Below, piece after piece: positions 8,887 to 17,788 of a stretch of DNA of 40,960 bases; positions within the stretch are counted from its first letter, which is position 1; every line of letters begins with the position of its first letter. Origin of the DNA: Rhizobium sp. FKY42 (GTDB taxonomy: Bacteria; Pseudomonadota; Alphaproteobacteria; Rhizobiales; Rhizobiaceae). The notes under the pieces were generated by a model, which was not told the origin of the DNA, searched no databases, and worked only from the letters and a program-made list of their open reading frames with translations. Both the position numbers and the translations under genes were made by a program. The stretch is taken from NCBI RefSeq assembly GCF_005222835.1, contig NZ_STGA01000056.1:5699-46658 (forward strand), given 5' to 3'.

Positions 8887-10089
8887 ATGTCATCCCAATT
8901 CAATCAAGTGCTCGTCATGACCAGAGCAAACCTCCTGAGCCTGCCACGTCGCTCAGCGATCGCGGCATCCATGGCCTTTTCCGTCGCGCTCGTCGTCTGC
9001 GTGCTGGCCGGCTTTCTCTCGATGGCCGCCGGCTTCGAGACGGCGTTGAAAAGCGCCGGTTCTCCGACCGTGGCCGTGATCCTTGGAGGCGGCACGAACC
9101 AGGAGACCGGCTCCGATGTGCCGGCCGGCGTCATCCGCACCATCGAGGCCATGCGGGGCGACATAGGCGCTGCACGGGGTTCGGCGGGTAACCTCATTGT
9201 GTCACGGGAAATCGTCGTGCCCGTCGAAAAGACCGACGACAAGACTGGCCAGACAAAGATGCTGGCGCTGCGGGGCATGGACCCGACCGGCCCCGCCTTG
9301 AGGGATGGGATCACATTGACAACAGGGCGCTTTGCGGGACTGGGTGCGCGCGAGATCGTCGTCGGAAAGCAGATCGCCGCCGCGTTCCCAGCGCTTGCGA
9401 TCGGGCAATCGGTGCGGCTTGGCTCCGTGAACTGGACGGTGGTCGGTCAATTCTCCTCCGGTGGCAGTGCGTTCGAATCCGAAATATGGGGTGACCTCGA
9501 CGCGGTTCGCGCGGCCTTCGACCGGCAGGGCGAAGTGCAGAGCCTTCGCTTGCGGCTTGAGGGGATTGATGCGATCGGTACACTGAGAGCCGCTCTCGCA
9601 ACCATCTCCGATACGCCTTTGAATGTCGTGACCGAAGCCGATCTCTACGCCGCGCAATCAGCCGGAACGGCCAATCTCATTCGGTTGTTCGGATGGCCGC
9701 TGGCTCTGCTGATGGCGCTCGGCGCAACGGCCGGGGCGCTCAATACGATGATGAGTTCGGTGTCTGATCGAACGGTCGAAATCGCCACTGTACGAGCGCT
9801 CGGCTTCAGCCGTTTTTCTGCTTTCATTGCGACATGGGTTGAGGCCATTGCGCTTGCAGTGCTGGGGGTCTTCATCGGCCTGATGGCGTCCTGGCTGATG
9901 TTCAACGGCTGGCAGGCCAGCACCGTTGGCGCCAACAATGCGAGCCTGTCGTTCCAGCTCACGATGAATGGCCATGTCATGCTGACAGCAGGTCTTTTGG
10001 GCCTGGCAATTGGTGTTGTCGGTGGAGCTCTGCCTGCGCACTCCGCCACGCGCCTGCCTTTAACGGCCGCCTTGCGCGCTCGCGGATAA
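8887..10089 (+). CDS. FtsX/MacB-type ABC transporter permease 2
   Basis: 400 residues, four bases after permease 1. Same architecture: N-terminal helix (about residues 22-45), large extracytoplasmic domain, then three C-terminal helices with SDRTVEIATVRALGFSRFSAF and a final GALPAHSATRLPLTAALRARG. It is a second, diverged permease subunit, completing adaptor, ATPase and two permeases as one operon. A cluster of palindromic resolvase-like sites follows its stop codon within 10 bp. Confidence 0.9.
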   Translation: MSSQFNQVLVMTRANLLSLPRRSAIAASMAFSVALVVCVLAGFLSMAAGFETALKSAGSPTVAVILGGGTNQETGSDVPAGVIRTIEAMRGDIGAARGSAGNLIVSREIVVPVEKTDDKTGQTKMLALRGMDPTGPALRDGITLTTGRFAGLGAREIVVGKQIAAAFPALAIGQSVRLGSVNWTVVGQFSSGGSAFESEIWGDLDAVRAAFDRQGEVQSLRLRLEGIDAIGTLRAALATISDTPLNVVTEADLYAAQSAGTANLIRLFGWPLALLMALGATAGALNTMMSSVSDRTVEIATVRALGFSRFSAFIATWVEAIALAVLGVFIGLMASWLMFNGWQASTVGANNASLSFQLTMNGHVMLTAGLLGLAIGVVGGALPAHSATRLPLTAALRARG

Positions 10090-10096
10090 CCGGTCA

Positions 10097-10211
10097 TGTC
10101 GCAAAAATTCTAATTTTCGCGACAAGAACGACTGGCATTGAATTTTTGTACAAATTTCGTTCGCAAAAGTCTTTCGCAAAATACCGAGTTACGCGACCGA
10201 TTTTAGCGACA
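10097..10211. other. Resolvase-site-like palindrome cluster B
   Basis: A 28-bp near-palindrome spans 10097-10124, with outer arms TGTCGC and GCGACA and 12 of 14 positions symmetrical. Further half-sites follow at 10160-10168 (TTCGCAAAA), 10174-10182 (TTCGCAAAA again), 10190-10196 (TACGCGA) and 10201-10211 (TTTTAGCGACA). A 28-bp subsite followed by two more over about 115 bp matches the general design of a Tn3-type res site. It sits between two convergent blocks, the exporter operon and the AAA ATPase gene. No resolvase gene adjoins it; the nearest is at 17234. Confidence 0.5.
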
Positions 10212-10251
10212 GCTTTGGGTAGTAGTTGTCCTAATGCGGTTCCTTTCCATT

Positions 10252-12549
10252 TTACCGGCGTGCAAACGCCAAGGTGCGTCTGCAAAAGCCGGTAAGCTCC
10301 TGATCGTTGATGACGGCTGTTTGCCAAGCTGCGTTGCTATCGTGGTGGAAACGATTGCCGTAGTCTTTAAGCGCTTCCAGTTCTGTGATGTCGGCCTGTG
10401 ATAAAATCTCATGGGCAGTTCCAACGCGCTGTCGGCAAAGTCCCAGGAAGGGGCCGAGCAAAGTCTCCGGAGGATAGTGCGCCGGGAAGGCGACACGCAT
10501 GAAGGCCTCCAGGATCGGGCGTAGTGCTTGCGCCGCCTCGCGTTCGGTCTCCGGGCCGCCGTTTGCAATATAGTCGCTGACGAGGGCATGCCTACGGTCA
10601 TGTTCGGTGACCGCGTCCTGCGTCACGTCCCAGGCAGACAAGGTTGAGCCGGTACCCTGCCGGGCGATCCGGATGGCGGTACGGCTTGCTGCCCGGTCGG
10701 CGCCGTTCCAGACACCAAGAAGGAACGGCTTGGAGTGCGAAAGCACGATCATCTGGCTGACGCGGTCGTGGAGCGTCCGCATTTCGTGGACGGTGGTCAA
10801 GGAGCGGTGCTCATCGAGGCTCGTCATGGGGTCGTCGATCACGACGATCTTGTCGGCGAGCGATGGGTCGCGATCGAGCGAGGCAAAGAAAAAAGCGAGC
10901 GCCAGCGTGTTACGATCGCCGGCACTCAGGGTGTTGCGGAAAGACGGACCGTTTCCGGTCAGTGCGACCGAGGCGTTGTTTATTACAACGTTATAATTGG
11001 CCGACGAACCACTACGGCTGTTGACCGAAGCAACGGCGCCGATGCGAAACCCCGCATTGAATCGTTGGAGGTAGTCGTTGATGGCCGTCTGGTAGGCCGG
11101 AAAAACTCTCTGACGATACTGGTCGAGCGCCTCCCGGGCATTGTCGCGCAGCGTTTCCGTTGCGGTCTTAGCCTGCTTTTCGGCTAGATAGGCCGTGCAG
11201 AGATCTGTCGCGGGTTGTGTATGGCGTGTCCGGACCAAGACAAGCCGCTGCAAGTCGGCCGTGAGAGCTGCAAGGTTGGCGCCGGCCGCACGCTCCTTGA
11301 CGATGGCGATATTTGCGTTGGCGGCCTGTAGGCGTCCAGAGAGCGCCTCGATATCGCGACGTGCGGCTTCATAGGCATCGATCGCAGCCTGCGCCTCAGC
11401 CGAAAGCGCCGACGGCTCAAGCGGGGAAGCCTGCTTGCTCCGTAGCGCCGCCACAACAGCGGTGCGCGCCGCGTTCCAGACGCGGGCAATTGCCGCTGTA
11501 TCCACCCCGATCGCAGGGACGTCCTGTGTAAATCGCGTCCAGAACTCGCTAGTCTGCGCGGCGGTGCGGATACCGCGCTCGAAGGCGGCCGGGGTGTCGC
11601 CGGCATGGGCGGTGTTGACGCCTGATATCGCGGTAGCGATGTCCGTCTTTAGCGTCTGATATTCGGCGCTGAAATACGCTTGGTAATGTGTAATGAGCGG
11701 CGAACCTCTCAGATCTTGGGCGCAAAACGGACAGACCTCGTGATCTTCACCGGCCGAAGCCGGTCCGATGCGGCCCATCCCCTGGCTCACCCACGCTTCG
11801 CCGCCCTGGCCGAGCACGCCGAAATGCGCCTGAACCTGGGCGGCGGCGGCGGCTTCTAGAGCGGGCAAATCCCGTGCGAGCAGGCTGTTGATCGCCACCG
11901 CGTCGAATGCCGGCAGGCTCACCAGCTGGAATGTGTCCTGGCGCTGGACTGCGTCGGCAGCCCGCGCAGCGGCCAATTGACGCTCCGCCTCTTCAATCTT
12001 GCCGTCCACTCCCGCATCGGCCTGGAGCGCGCAGAACGCATCGACCGTCAGCGCCCCGCGCATGGCTTGGGGAATGGCGTCGGTCCGCTCCTTCAACGTC
12101 CGGTTATGCTGCTCTATCGCGGCGATATGCTGAAGCACCGTCGCATTGAGCTGTACCCCCTGCCCGCCGAGGATTAGTTCATGCAGGTTCTGGCGATGGG
12201 CCGTTTCGATCTCGATGCCGGAGCAGACGTTCTGCGCCACAAAAGCATCGTCGAAGACCGCAATATGCGGAAGCGGCTGGCTCCAGGCACCGTTTTGAAA
12301 CATGTGAGGCGCCGTGCCCTGCCGGGTCACGATGATATGTGGCGGATTTTGCGCTCCGAGGCGCTGCCGTTCGCTGACCAGATCCGCCTCACCCGAGCTG
12401 AGCGACCGCAGGATGGTCGCCAGCGTCGTCTTGCCCCGGCCATTCTCCGCGTACATGAGCGTCAGCTTGCCGAACGGTAGCTGCGTTCCCGTGGCGACAT
12501 TGTCAAACTGCCCGACATTGCGCAAAAGTTGAATTCGATCGACCGTCAT
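10252..12549 (-). CDS. AAA_13-type ATPase, RloC/PrrC-like candidate defence protein
   Basis: 765 residues from ATG 12549 (a longer frame opens at 12582). Walker A is AENGRGKTT at residues 34-42. A long helical middle holds a CPFC pair near residues 271-274, like a zinc hook. An ABC-like signature LSAGDRNTLALAFF lies near 540, Walker B/D-loop KIVVIDDPMTSLDEHR near 566 and an H-loop SHSKPF after it. The C-terminal 170 residues contain RPILE (RxxxE, near 676) and YGNRFHHD (near 730). Rad50-like ATPases of this kind with a C-terminal nuclease domain include the anticodon nucleases PrrC and RloC. The R, E and H residues could be equivalent, but I cannot verify this. No restriction-modification genes adjoin it, so it would act alone. 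Confidence 0.75.
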   Translation of the reverse strand: MTVDRIQLLRNVGQFDNVATGTQLPFGKLTLMYAENGRGKTTLATILRSLSSGEADLVSERQRLGAQNPPHIIVTRQGTAPHMFQNGAWSQPLPHIAVFDDAFVAQNVCSGIEIETAHRQNLHELILGGQGVQLNATVLQHIAAIEQHNRTLKERTDAIPQAMRGALTVDAFCALQADAGVDGKIEEAERQLAAARAADAVQRQDTFQLVSLPAFDAVAINSLLARDLPALEAAAAAQVQAHFGVLGQGGEAWVSQGMGRIGPASAGEDHEVCPFCAQDLRGSPLITHYQAYFSAEYQTLKTDIATAISGVNTAHAGDTPAAFERGIRTAAQTSEFWTRFTQDVPAIGVDTAAIARVWNAARTAVVAALRSKQASPLEPSALSAEAQAAIDAYEAARRDIEALSGRLQAANANIAIVKERAAGANLAALTADLQRLVLVRTRHTQPATDLCTAYLAEKQAKTATETLRDNAREALDQYRQRVFPAYQTAINDYLQRFNAGFRIGAVASVNSRSGSSANYNVVINNASVALTGNGPSFRNTLSAGDRNTLALAFFFASLDRDPSLADKIVVIDDPMTSLDEHRSLTTVHEMRTLHDRVSQMIVLSHSKPFLLGVWNGADRAASRTAIRIARQGTGSTLSAWDVTQDAVTEHDRRHALVSDYIANGGPETEREAAQALRPILEAFMRVAFPAHYPPETLLGPFLGLCRQRVGTAHEILSQADITELEALKDYGNRFHHDSNAAWQTAVINDQELTGFCRRTLAFARR

Positions 12550-12683
12550 ATCTCCCCCCGAAGTTGCATGCAATGTGCGCAACTCACGTAGTTTATTTCA
12601 AGAAAAATCTCTGGCTTAGCCTTCATTACATTGAGGCTCGCAGGGTCGCTCTCAAGCAACATGCTATTTGCAGGCGACTGCTT

Positions 12684-13310
12684 CTAATTTGCTGGCGCGT
12701 TGTGGCCGAGTTCTTGAGCTTTTTTGCGCTGAGCGGATGTCAAGGCTTTCCAGATCCGATGCACATTGCGCGATGGCATTGCGCCGAGATCGGTGACGTA
12801 GCTTGCTTTGTCGAGGCGCACCTTAAAAAATGACGGATCATGATCGATGGCGTTGGCTTGCAGGCGCCAGAATACCACGTTGGCAAACTTGGGAGTCAAA
12901 GCCTTATGGAGTTTGTAATATGCCAGCGCGCTAGCAAGAATATCGTTTGATTCAGTGGCTGCCAGTCGTTCCAATGCACGCAGGCAGCTTTCTAGGCGCA
13001 TCTGCCGTACGCGCTCGGCAAGGGCTTTACGCGCCTCTTCAGGCGTCAGTTCTCGCCCTTCATCAAAGACTGCAACCTGGAATTTAAGGATGCACTCAGA
13101 GCCAACATCTAGCCGATGACCCGTTTGGCGATTTCTGATTTCGAAATGATATCGGAGACCTTCCTTGTCGCATAGATTGCAGGTCTCCTCCGGAATTTCG
13201 TGGTCGACAGTTTCCCCAGTGAAGTACCATTCCCGAAAAGCGGCGGGCAGAGTGCCCGATGTCGACTTCGGCAGGATATTCTCGGCAACTCTCCTGGGAA
13301 AACTGTGCAT
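12684..13310 (-). CDS. Hypothetical protein with CxxC...C zinc-binding-like motif
   Basis: 208 residues, ATG 13310. Residues about 43-76 contain CNLCDKEGLRYHFEI followed by TGHRLDVGSECILKF: a Cys pair, an aromatic strand, a His and a further Cys. The pattern looks like a small treble-clef or zinc-ribbon fold that I have seen in plasmid and phage proteins without known function. The remainder is helical and basic, suggesting nucleic-acid contact. It lies 103 bp downstream of the DUF2188 gene on the same strand and could be the last gene of the ATPase/protease operon. The 134 bp after it separate it from the AAA_13 gene and are AT-richer, probably holding that gene's promoter. Confidence 0.65.
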   Translation of the reverse strand: MHSFPRRVAENILPKSTSGTLPAAFREWYFTGETVDHEIPEETCNLCDKEGLRYHFEIRNRQTGHRLDVGSECILKFQVAVFDEGRELTPEEARKALAERVRQMRLESCLRALERLAATESNDILASALAYYKLHKALTPKFANVVFWRLQANAIDHDPSFFKVRLDKASYVTDLGAMPSRNVHRIWKALTSAQRKKAQELGHNAPAN

Positions 13311-13413
13311 GTCGGTAACACCTCGGCTTCCACCATGTTGACGACTTCATACATCAAGCGCGCCGACCACCAGATATCCAGCTGGTGTGCCGTCTCCCGA
13401 ATTCGGGAAGACT

Positions 13414-13662
13414 TTAGTGCTCTCGATCTCGTGGCGGGATCGGATCATTGCCGCCGCCTAAGGTGTCTTTGCTGCGAATCTTGCCGTCGCGTCCCTTTAC
13501 GGTCAGCTCTCCACCACCAGAATTGACAAGCTTTTCACGCCCCGAGGCGATCGCCGCTGCTTGGGTGTCGAATGTGAAGCCGCGGCTGGCGTCATTACGC
13601 TTGTCCACCCATTTGTTATCGGATGGGCGGCGGTAGATAGTGCGGTCATTATCCTTGCTCAT
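13414..13662 (-). CDS. DUF2188-type small protein
   Basis: 82 residues from ATG 13662 (two bases after the protease stop). The sequence has the DUF2188 pattern: RTIYRRPSDNKWVDKRNDASR, an Ala-rich helix (DTQAAAIASGREKL) and the ending GGELTVKGRDGKIRSKDT. These are short, basic, soluble proteins of unknown function common in plasmids and accessory islands. Tight linkage to the protease and AAA+ ATPase suggests it belongs to the same module. The role is unknown. Confidence 0.75.
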   Translation of the reverse strand: MSKDNDRTIYRRPSDNKWVDKRNDASRGFTFDTQAAAIASGREKLVNSGGGELTVKGRDGKIRSKDTLGGGNDPIPPRDREH

Positions 13663-13664
13663 GA

Positions 13665-15935
13665 TCAACCTCCTTGGTTGTCGATGTCGATATCGCTTTC
13701 AATGACGGCAGTTTCGACGAAGGCTCCGAGCTGATCGCGCAGCTCGTTGTAAACGTCATCATCCTCGTCTCCCGTGCCGAGCGAGAGTACGAACACGGCG
13801 TCCATTTCCGGTACCTCTTCAGCTGCCGTGTAGCCGTAGAGGTAAAGATCGCGGGCATAGAGTCTTGCGTAGACACGCAGCGTATCGCCATCGAAGCCGA
13901 CACTCTGGAAATCGTTTTTGTGGTGCCGGATCGGGCTCCACTTGTGATCGATCGTCCGCGCGTCTTGCTCTGTGATCTTGTCGGTGTCGAGAGACCCGAG
14001 GAGATTATGGAACTTCGTGGCGCCTTTAGGTGTCTTGCCGCGTTGGTATTGCAGAGCAGCCGCAAGCCGGACGCTGAAATAATTAGGACCGGCGTAGTCC
14101 GTCACCATTGGATGCGGATTGAGGATGGCCGTGAGAGACCCCATGCCTCGAAGCTTGCCTGATTGGCGCATGGAATATGGGATCGGAAGTTCCCAGTAGT
14201 AGGCGGCACCTGGACGGAGGGCCGCCCGCCATTGCAGTGTGACGAAACCTGGACGGCACTCCCAAGGTAGCGATGTAACGGCCGGCGTACCGAAACCTAG
14301 AGCAGGGTTAAAGCCTTGCCCATCGGCATTGTGCAGAAGCAGCGCTTTTACAAGATCGGGGGAGGCCTCTCGCACGCGGCGCATCGTGTGGGCGGCCACC
14401 GGAGATGCCAGCGCAGTCGAAAAGCTCGACCCCGAAATAATTGTGCCGCCCAATGCCCGCACGTGGGAAAAGTGAGAAACGTCTGGCTTCAGCATGCTCG
14501 AAGGCCCTGGCCCGATAAGGCTGACCGGGCATTCTGAACCAGGTGCGCCGTTGTCGCCATGCAGGCGACCGCCAACCGTCAGAGCCGCTTCACAATCTGC
14601 AGGGGGTTGTAGCCGATTGCCAGGTTTGTTGCCGATCGAAATCACCGGAAGTACGCGGTGTTTACGGGCCAGGAGGGCAATATCATGGCCAAGCTGGCTC
14701 ACGGAATCGAGCGGGCATTCCTGCTTCTGATTCAGCGAGAAATTCCAGACCTTTGTCTCTGGGTTCGCTGTCATCACACTGTCGAGATAAGCAATGAAAT
14801 CCTGCGGATCGACAAGTGCGCGAACATTTTCGCGAGGAACGGCCTGTACAGTGCCGATCTGACAATAGAGCGGCGGCAGGGTGAGATTGTTGTTCCAGTC
14901 GTGACCTTGAACAACTAGCGATGTAACGCGATTGCCATGCTGGGTATCAGCAATACCGTCCCTGATAAAGGGCGGCGCGCGCCATGCTTCGGCGTGGCGG
15001 TAGGAGGCGGCTGTCATGCCGCCATCTACAACACCGACAATCGGCAGCGATTGCATATCAGCGGGAAGCGGACGATCGGGTTCGCGGCCCTCTCCCGGTG
15101 ACGTGGAGCTGATCGGCTGTACAGGTTCAATTCGAAAGACAGTGCCAGAAGCAACAAGCTGCTGCAGAGCTGTAACCGTTGGTACGATGACAGTGGTGCG
15201 AGCGCGGTGGCGAAGACGATATTCCCGTACCGCGAGATTGAAGCGATCGCCAGCCGCATTTGCAGCTCGAAGACTATGGCGCATGGCCGCTGGCACGGTT
15301 GCATCTAGCCCTGTGGTGATGTCAGCCAATAGCGGCGGTGGTGCGATGATCGTTCCGTCTCGCAGAGCCGCAAATTTCTGGATCAGGTTCTCGGCAGCCT
15401 CGCGGCCACGGAGTGGCATAAGCCAGATAACGAATGCTTTTCCGCCATCGGTCTCAGGTGCTTTATCCCAGATCGTATTCAGTGAATGAGCGCCAGCCGC
15501 ATCCTCATCGTTGAAAAATCGTACCGATTCTACACGTGAAATATCGACCTGGTCTTTCGCCGTGCTCGTTTGCTGGACGAGGCGTGCAAAGCCTCCGAGT
15601 TGGGACGCTGCGACTTCAACGAGGTATCCACCTCGATAGGGTGCTACAAGGCGGGCGTTACGATCTGGTTGAAACAAATCGTTTGGCGTCCATGTCGGGG
15701 CGAGTGAATCGTCAAACATGGCCGCATACAGAATAACACGCCCATCAAAGCGCGGCTGTTGGGGCGCTTCTGACGCAAGGCTGCTAAATTGAGTTGCAAG
15801 CGTTTGCCGTTGCCTGGGCAGCCGTTCTTCCTTGATGCCTTTGGCGTTCTTGCCCCCACCAGTCACACCTTCGGGTTTCGGATCCCGTGTGAAAAGGAGG
15901 ACTGGGTTAAGGAGCGGCCGTGGAGTCTCAGCCAT
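13665..15935 (-). CDS. Subtilisin-like serine protease (S8 family) of an AAA-protease module
   Basis: 756 residues, ATG 15935, overlapping the upstream AAA+ gene by 8 bases. The catalytic triad is visible: Asp in GVVDGGM (about residue 301), His in QHGNRVTSLV (about 331) and Ser in SGSSFSTALASP (about 503). No signal peptide is seen, so it should be cytoplasmic, unlike secreted subtilisins. The first 280 residues form a separate N-terminal domain, perhaps inhibitory or substrate-binding. About 200 residues follow the protease domain and end in an acidic tail. Cytoplasmic S8 proteases paired with an AAA+ ATPase recur in bacterial accessory regions. I infer an ATPase-controlled protease in stress response or defence. 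Confidence 0.85.
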   Translation of the reverse strand: MAETPRPLLNPVLLFTRDPKPEGVTGGGKNAKGIKEERLPRQRQTLATQFSSLASEAPQQPRFDGRVILYAAMFDDSLAPTWTPNDLFQPDRNARLVAPYRGGYLVEVAASQLGGFARLVQQTSTAKDQVDISRVESVRFFNDEDAAGAHSLNTIWDKAPETDGGKAFVIWLMPLRGREAAENLIQKFAALRDGTIIAPPPLLADITTGLDATVPAAMRHSLRAANAAGDRFNLAVREYRLRHRARTTVIVPTVTALQQLVASGTVFRIEPVQPISSTSPGEGREPDRPLPADMQSLPIVGVVDGGMTAASYRHAEAWRAPPFIRDGIADTQHGNRVTSLVVQGHDWNNNLTLPPLYCQIGTVQAVPRENVRALVDPQDFIAYLDSVMTANPETKVWNFSLNQKQECPLDSVSQLGHDIALLARKHRVLPVISIGNKPGNRLQPPADCEAALTVGGRLHGDNGAPGSECPVSLIGPGPSSMLKPDVSHFSHVRALGGTIISGSSFSTALASPVAAHTMRRVREASPDLVKALLLHNADGQGFNPALGFGTPAVTSLPWECRPGFVTLQWRAALRPGAAYYWELPIPYSMRQSGKLRGMGSLTAILNPHPMVTDYAGPNYFSVRLAAALQYQRGKTPKGATKFHNLLGSLDTDKITEQDARTIDHKWSPIRHHKNDFQSVGFDGDTLRVYARLYARDLYLYGYTAAEEVPEMDAVFVLSLGTGDEDDDVYNELRDQLGAFVETAVIESDIDIDNQGG

Positions 15936-17049
15936 GTTCAGCCTCCTTTAGGTATCGGTGAACCATCTGGCGGCTGACGCCGACAATGTTGGCGATATCA
16001 GCTACCCGCGCGCCACCTTTCTCGTGAAGGAATACCGTCAAGGCTTTCTTGTCGGTCGTGCTGAGCTCGCGATTGTCTAGGAGGCGAGGGCTGCCGACGC
16101 GCGAAGATTGAACTGCCAGTAGGATCTGGGCGAGGCTCGGTTTTTGGTTTCCGAGGATCGAGCGGCGACGAGCGGCGAGTGCAATATTCTCTATATCTGC
16201 GCCATTTAGGCCATTTGAGGCTCGAGCCAGCAAGTCGATTTCTTCCGGTGTATCGGAATCTTGGAAGAGGAAGTGATGCCATAGGCTACGACGCACATCC
16301 TCATCCGGGAGCGTCATTTCCACTTTGTATGGGAACCGGCGCCAAATTGCAGGATCGAGGAGGTGTGGATGATTGGTTGCGCCGATTGTCACAACGTCAT
16401 CAGTCAGGGAGTCGAGCCCCTGTAGCACGGTGTTGACGACGCGCTTCAGTTCCCCCAACTCGTGCCGGTCATCACGAAGCTTGGCAACAGCATCCATTTC
16501 ATCGAGAAAGAGGACAGCATTGCGCGCTGGAACGAATTCAAAAATCCCACGAATATTTTTTGCAGTTTCGCCAAGACGCGAGGAAATCAAAGAGTCTAGC
16601 CGAGCGATGTAGAAAGGGCGCTTAAGGCTTGCAGCTATATGGCCTGCCAGGAGAGATTTTCCGGTTCCAGGCGGTCCGTACAGGAGCAGGCCAAGGCGTG
16701 CGGACACTCCTTTCTCGGTCAGCAGCCGGATGTTTTGCGCGTCTTCGATAAACTGGCTGATCGTATGCCCTGCCTCGTTACCGAGCAGGATCGGCGTAGT
16801 TGGCCATTCACCCTCTTCTACTAAAGGCAGGCGCGAGCCGGCATCTCGCGGCAAGGCTTCTGCATAGCCTGACGCTTGCAGGGGGACGCCCCTCTTACGA
16901 AGCAGGCTCTGCAGCGCCTTTGCGCCTTCAATATCATTTTGCTCGGCCAACCGTTTTGCGATTTGGCCGCCAATCCTGCGAACGCCTGTGTAGTCCGCGG
17001 ACATTGCGGCTTCGATCAGCGTGGTTATGAGTGCTTTGTCAACTTGCAT
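15928..17049 (-). CDS. AAA+ ATPase with C-terminal HTH, partner of the S8 protease
   Basis: 373 residues. The first 70 or so are a helical N-terminal domain. Walker A GPPGTGKS lies near residue 125, Walker B VLFLDEMDA near 180, sensor 1 IGATNH and the Arg-finger region DPAIWRRFPYKVEM follow. The AAA core is of the FtsH/Cdc48/spastin-like group. The last 30 residues form an HTH-like segment (GARVADIANIVGVSRQMVHRYLKE), suggesting DNA contact or autoregulation. Its stop overlaps the protease ATG, so the two are translated together. It probably unfolds or presents substrates to the protease, or gates its activity. It is the first gene of the leftward operon; the promoter should lie in the AT-rich 17050-17117 segment. 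Confidence 0.86.
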   Translation of the reverse strand: MQVDKALITTLIEAAMSADYTGVRRIGGQIAKRLAEQNDIEGAKALQSLLRKRGVPLQASGYAEALPRDAGSRLPLVEEGEWPTTPILLGNEAGHTISQFIEDAQNIRLLTEKGVSARLGLLLYGPPGTGKSLLAGHIAASLKRPFYIARLDSLISSRLGETAKNIRGIFEFVPARNAVLFLDEMDAVAKLRDDRHELGELKRVVNTVLQGLDSLTDDVVTIGATNHPHLLDPAIWRRFPYKVEMTLPDEDVRRSLWHHFLFQDSDTPEEIDLLARASNGLNGADIENIALAARRRSILGNQKPSLAQILLAVQSSRVGSPRLLDNRELSTTDKKALTVFLHEKGGARVADIANIVGVSRQMVHRYLKEAEHG

Positions 17050-17117
17050 GGCGTAGAAGTCTCATTTATAGGAATAAACGTCAACCGATATTCAAAATAT
17101 GTAAACATAATATTTAG

Positions 17118-17184
17118 GGGGTAGGGTCAGTAGCGAATTAAGCGCAAGAATCAAAAATGTCGCAAAATTGGTGTTTTCGCGACG
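17118..17184. other. Transposon-end-like sequence plus resolvase-site-like palindrome C
   Basis: 17118 begins GGGGTAGGGTCAGTAGCG, which resembles a Tn3-family outer end (GGGG start, AGTAGC shared with the proven repeats at 20785 and 25105). Then 17158-17184 is a near-palindrome with arms TGTCGC and GCGACG, closely similar to cluster B at 10097. It ends 50 bp before the tnpR TTG. End, res and tnpR in that order would be a normal Tn3 arrangement reading rightwards. No matching opposite end was found in the window. Confidence 0.4.
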
Positions 17185-17233
17185 GATTGCACGCGGTAGA
17201 TTCCGGCTCACACCATATCGAACGGAAGCCGCC

Positions 17234-17782
17234 TTGCTGATCGGATATGCTAGAGTTTCGACTGACGACCAGACCTTAGACCAGCAGCGCACAGCGCTGA
17301 AGGCGGCGGGGTGTCAGCGTATTTTTGAAGAAAAGGTGTCCGGAGCCAAGCGCGATCGACCGCAACTCGCCGCGTTGTTCGATCAGCTCCGTGACGGCGA
17401 TGTGGTAACCGTCACCCGGCTAGACCGCCTCGCCCGCTCGACGCGCAATCTTCTCGACATTGCCGAACAACTGGATGCGGCCAAGGCCGGATTGCGTTCG
17501 CTGGCAGAGCCGTGGGCCGATACAACGTCACCAGCTGGTCGCATGGTGCTGACCATCTTCGCCGGCATTGCCGAGTTTGAACGATCTCTGATCCATGATC
17601 GCACCAGCAGCGGTCGGGCCGCGGCGAAGGCAAAAGGCGTTCGATTCGGCCGTCCCCCTGCCCTCTCGGCCGAGCAAATCGCTCTTGCCAGAAAACTGAT
17701 AGATGAGGGGCAAACGGCACGTAATGTCGCCGCGATGCTGAAGGTGCATCCTGCCACGCTATACCGCTGCATTTCGGGATAA
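17234..17782 (+). CDS. tnpR: Serine resolvase/invertase TnpR
   Basis: 182 residues from a TTG at 17234 that gives the canonical start LLIGYARVSTDDQ (catalytic Ser in the RVST motif). The frame remains open upstream to 17168, but that part crosses the palindromic site. The conserved core includes GDVVTVTRLDRLARSTRNLL and IFAGIAEFERSLIHDRT. The C-terminal HTH (EGQTARNVAAMLKVHPATLYR) binds res half-sites. It would resolve cointegrates formed during Tn3 transposition. Sequence differs clearly from the second resolvase at 23841. No transposase reading towards it is adjacent, so it is either the partner of the tnpA at 1727 in a rearranged transposon or a remnant. Confidence 0.9.
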   Translation: MLIGYARVSTDDQTLDQQRTALKAAGCQRIFEEKVSGAKRDRPQLAALFDQLRDGDVVTVTRLDRLARSTRNLLDIAEQLDAAKAGLRSLAEPWADTTSPAGRMVLTIFAGIAEFERSLIHDRTSSGRAAAKAKGVRFGRPPALSAEQIALARKLIDEGQTARNVAAMLKVHPATLYRCISG

Positions 17783-17788
17783 TACGGT

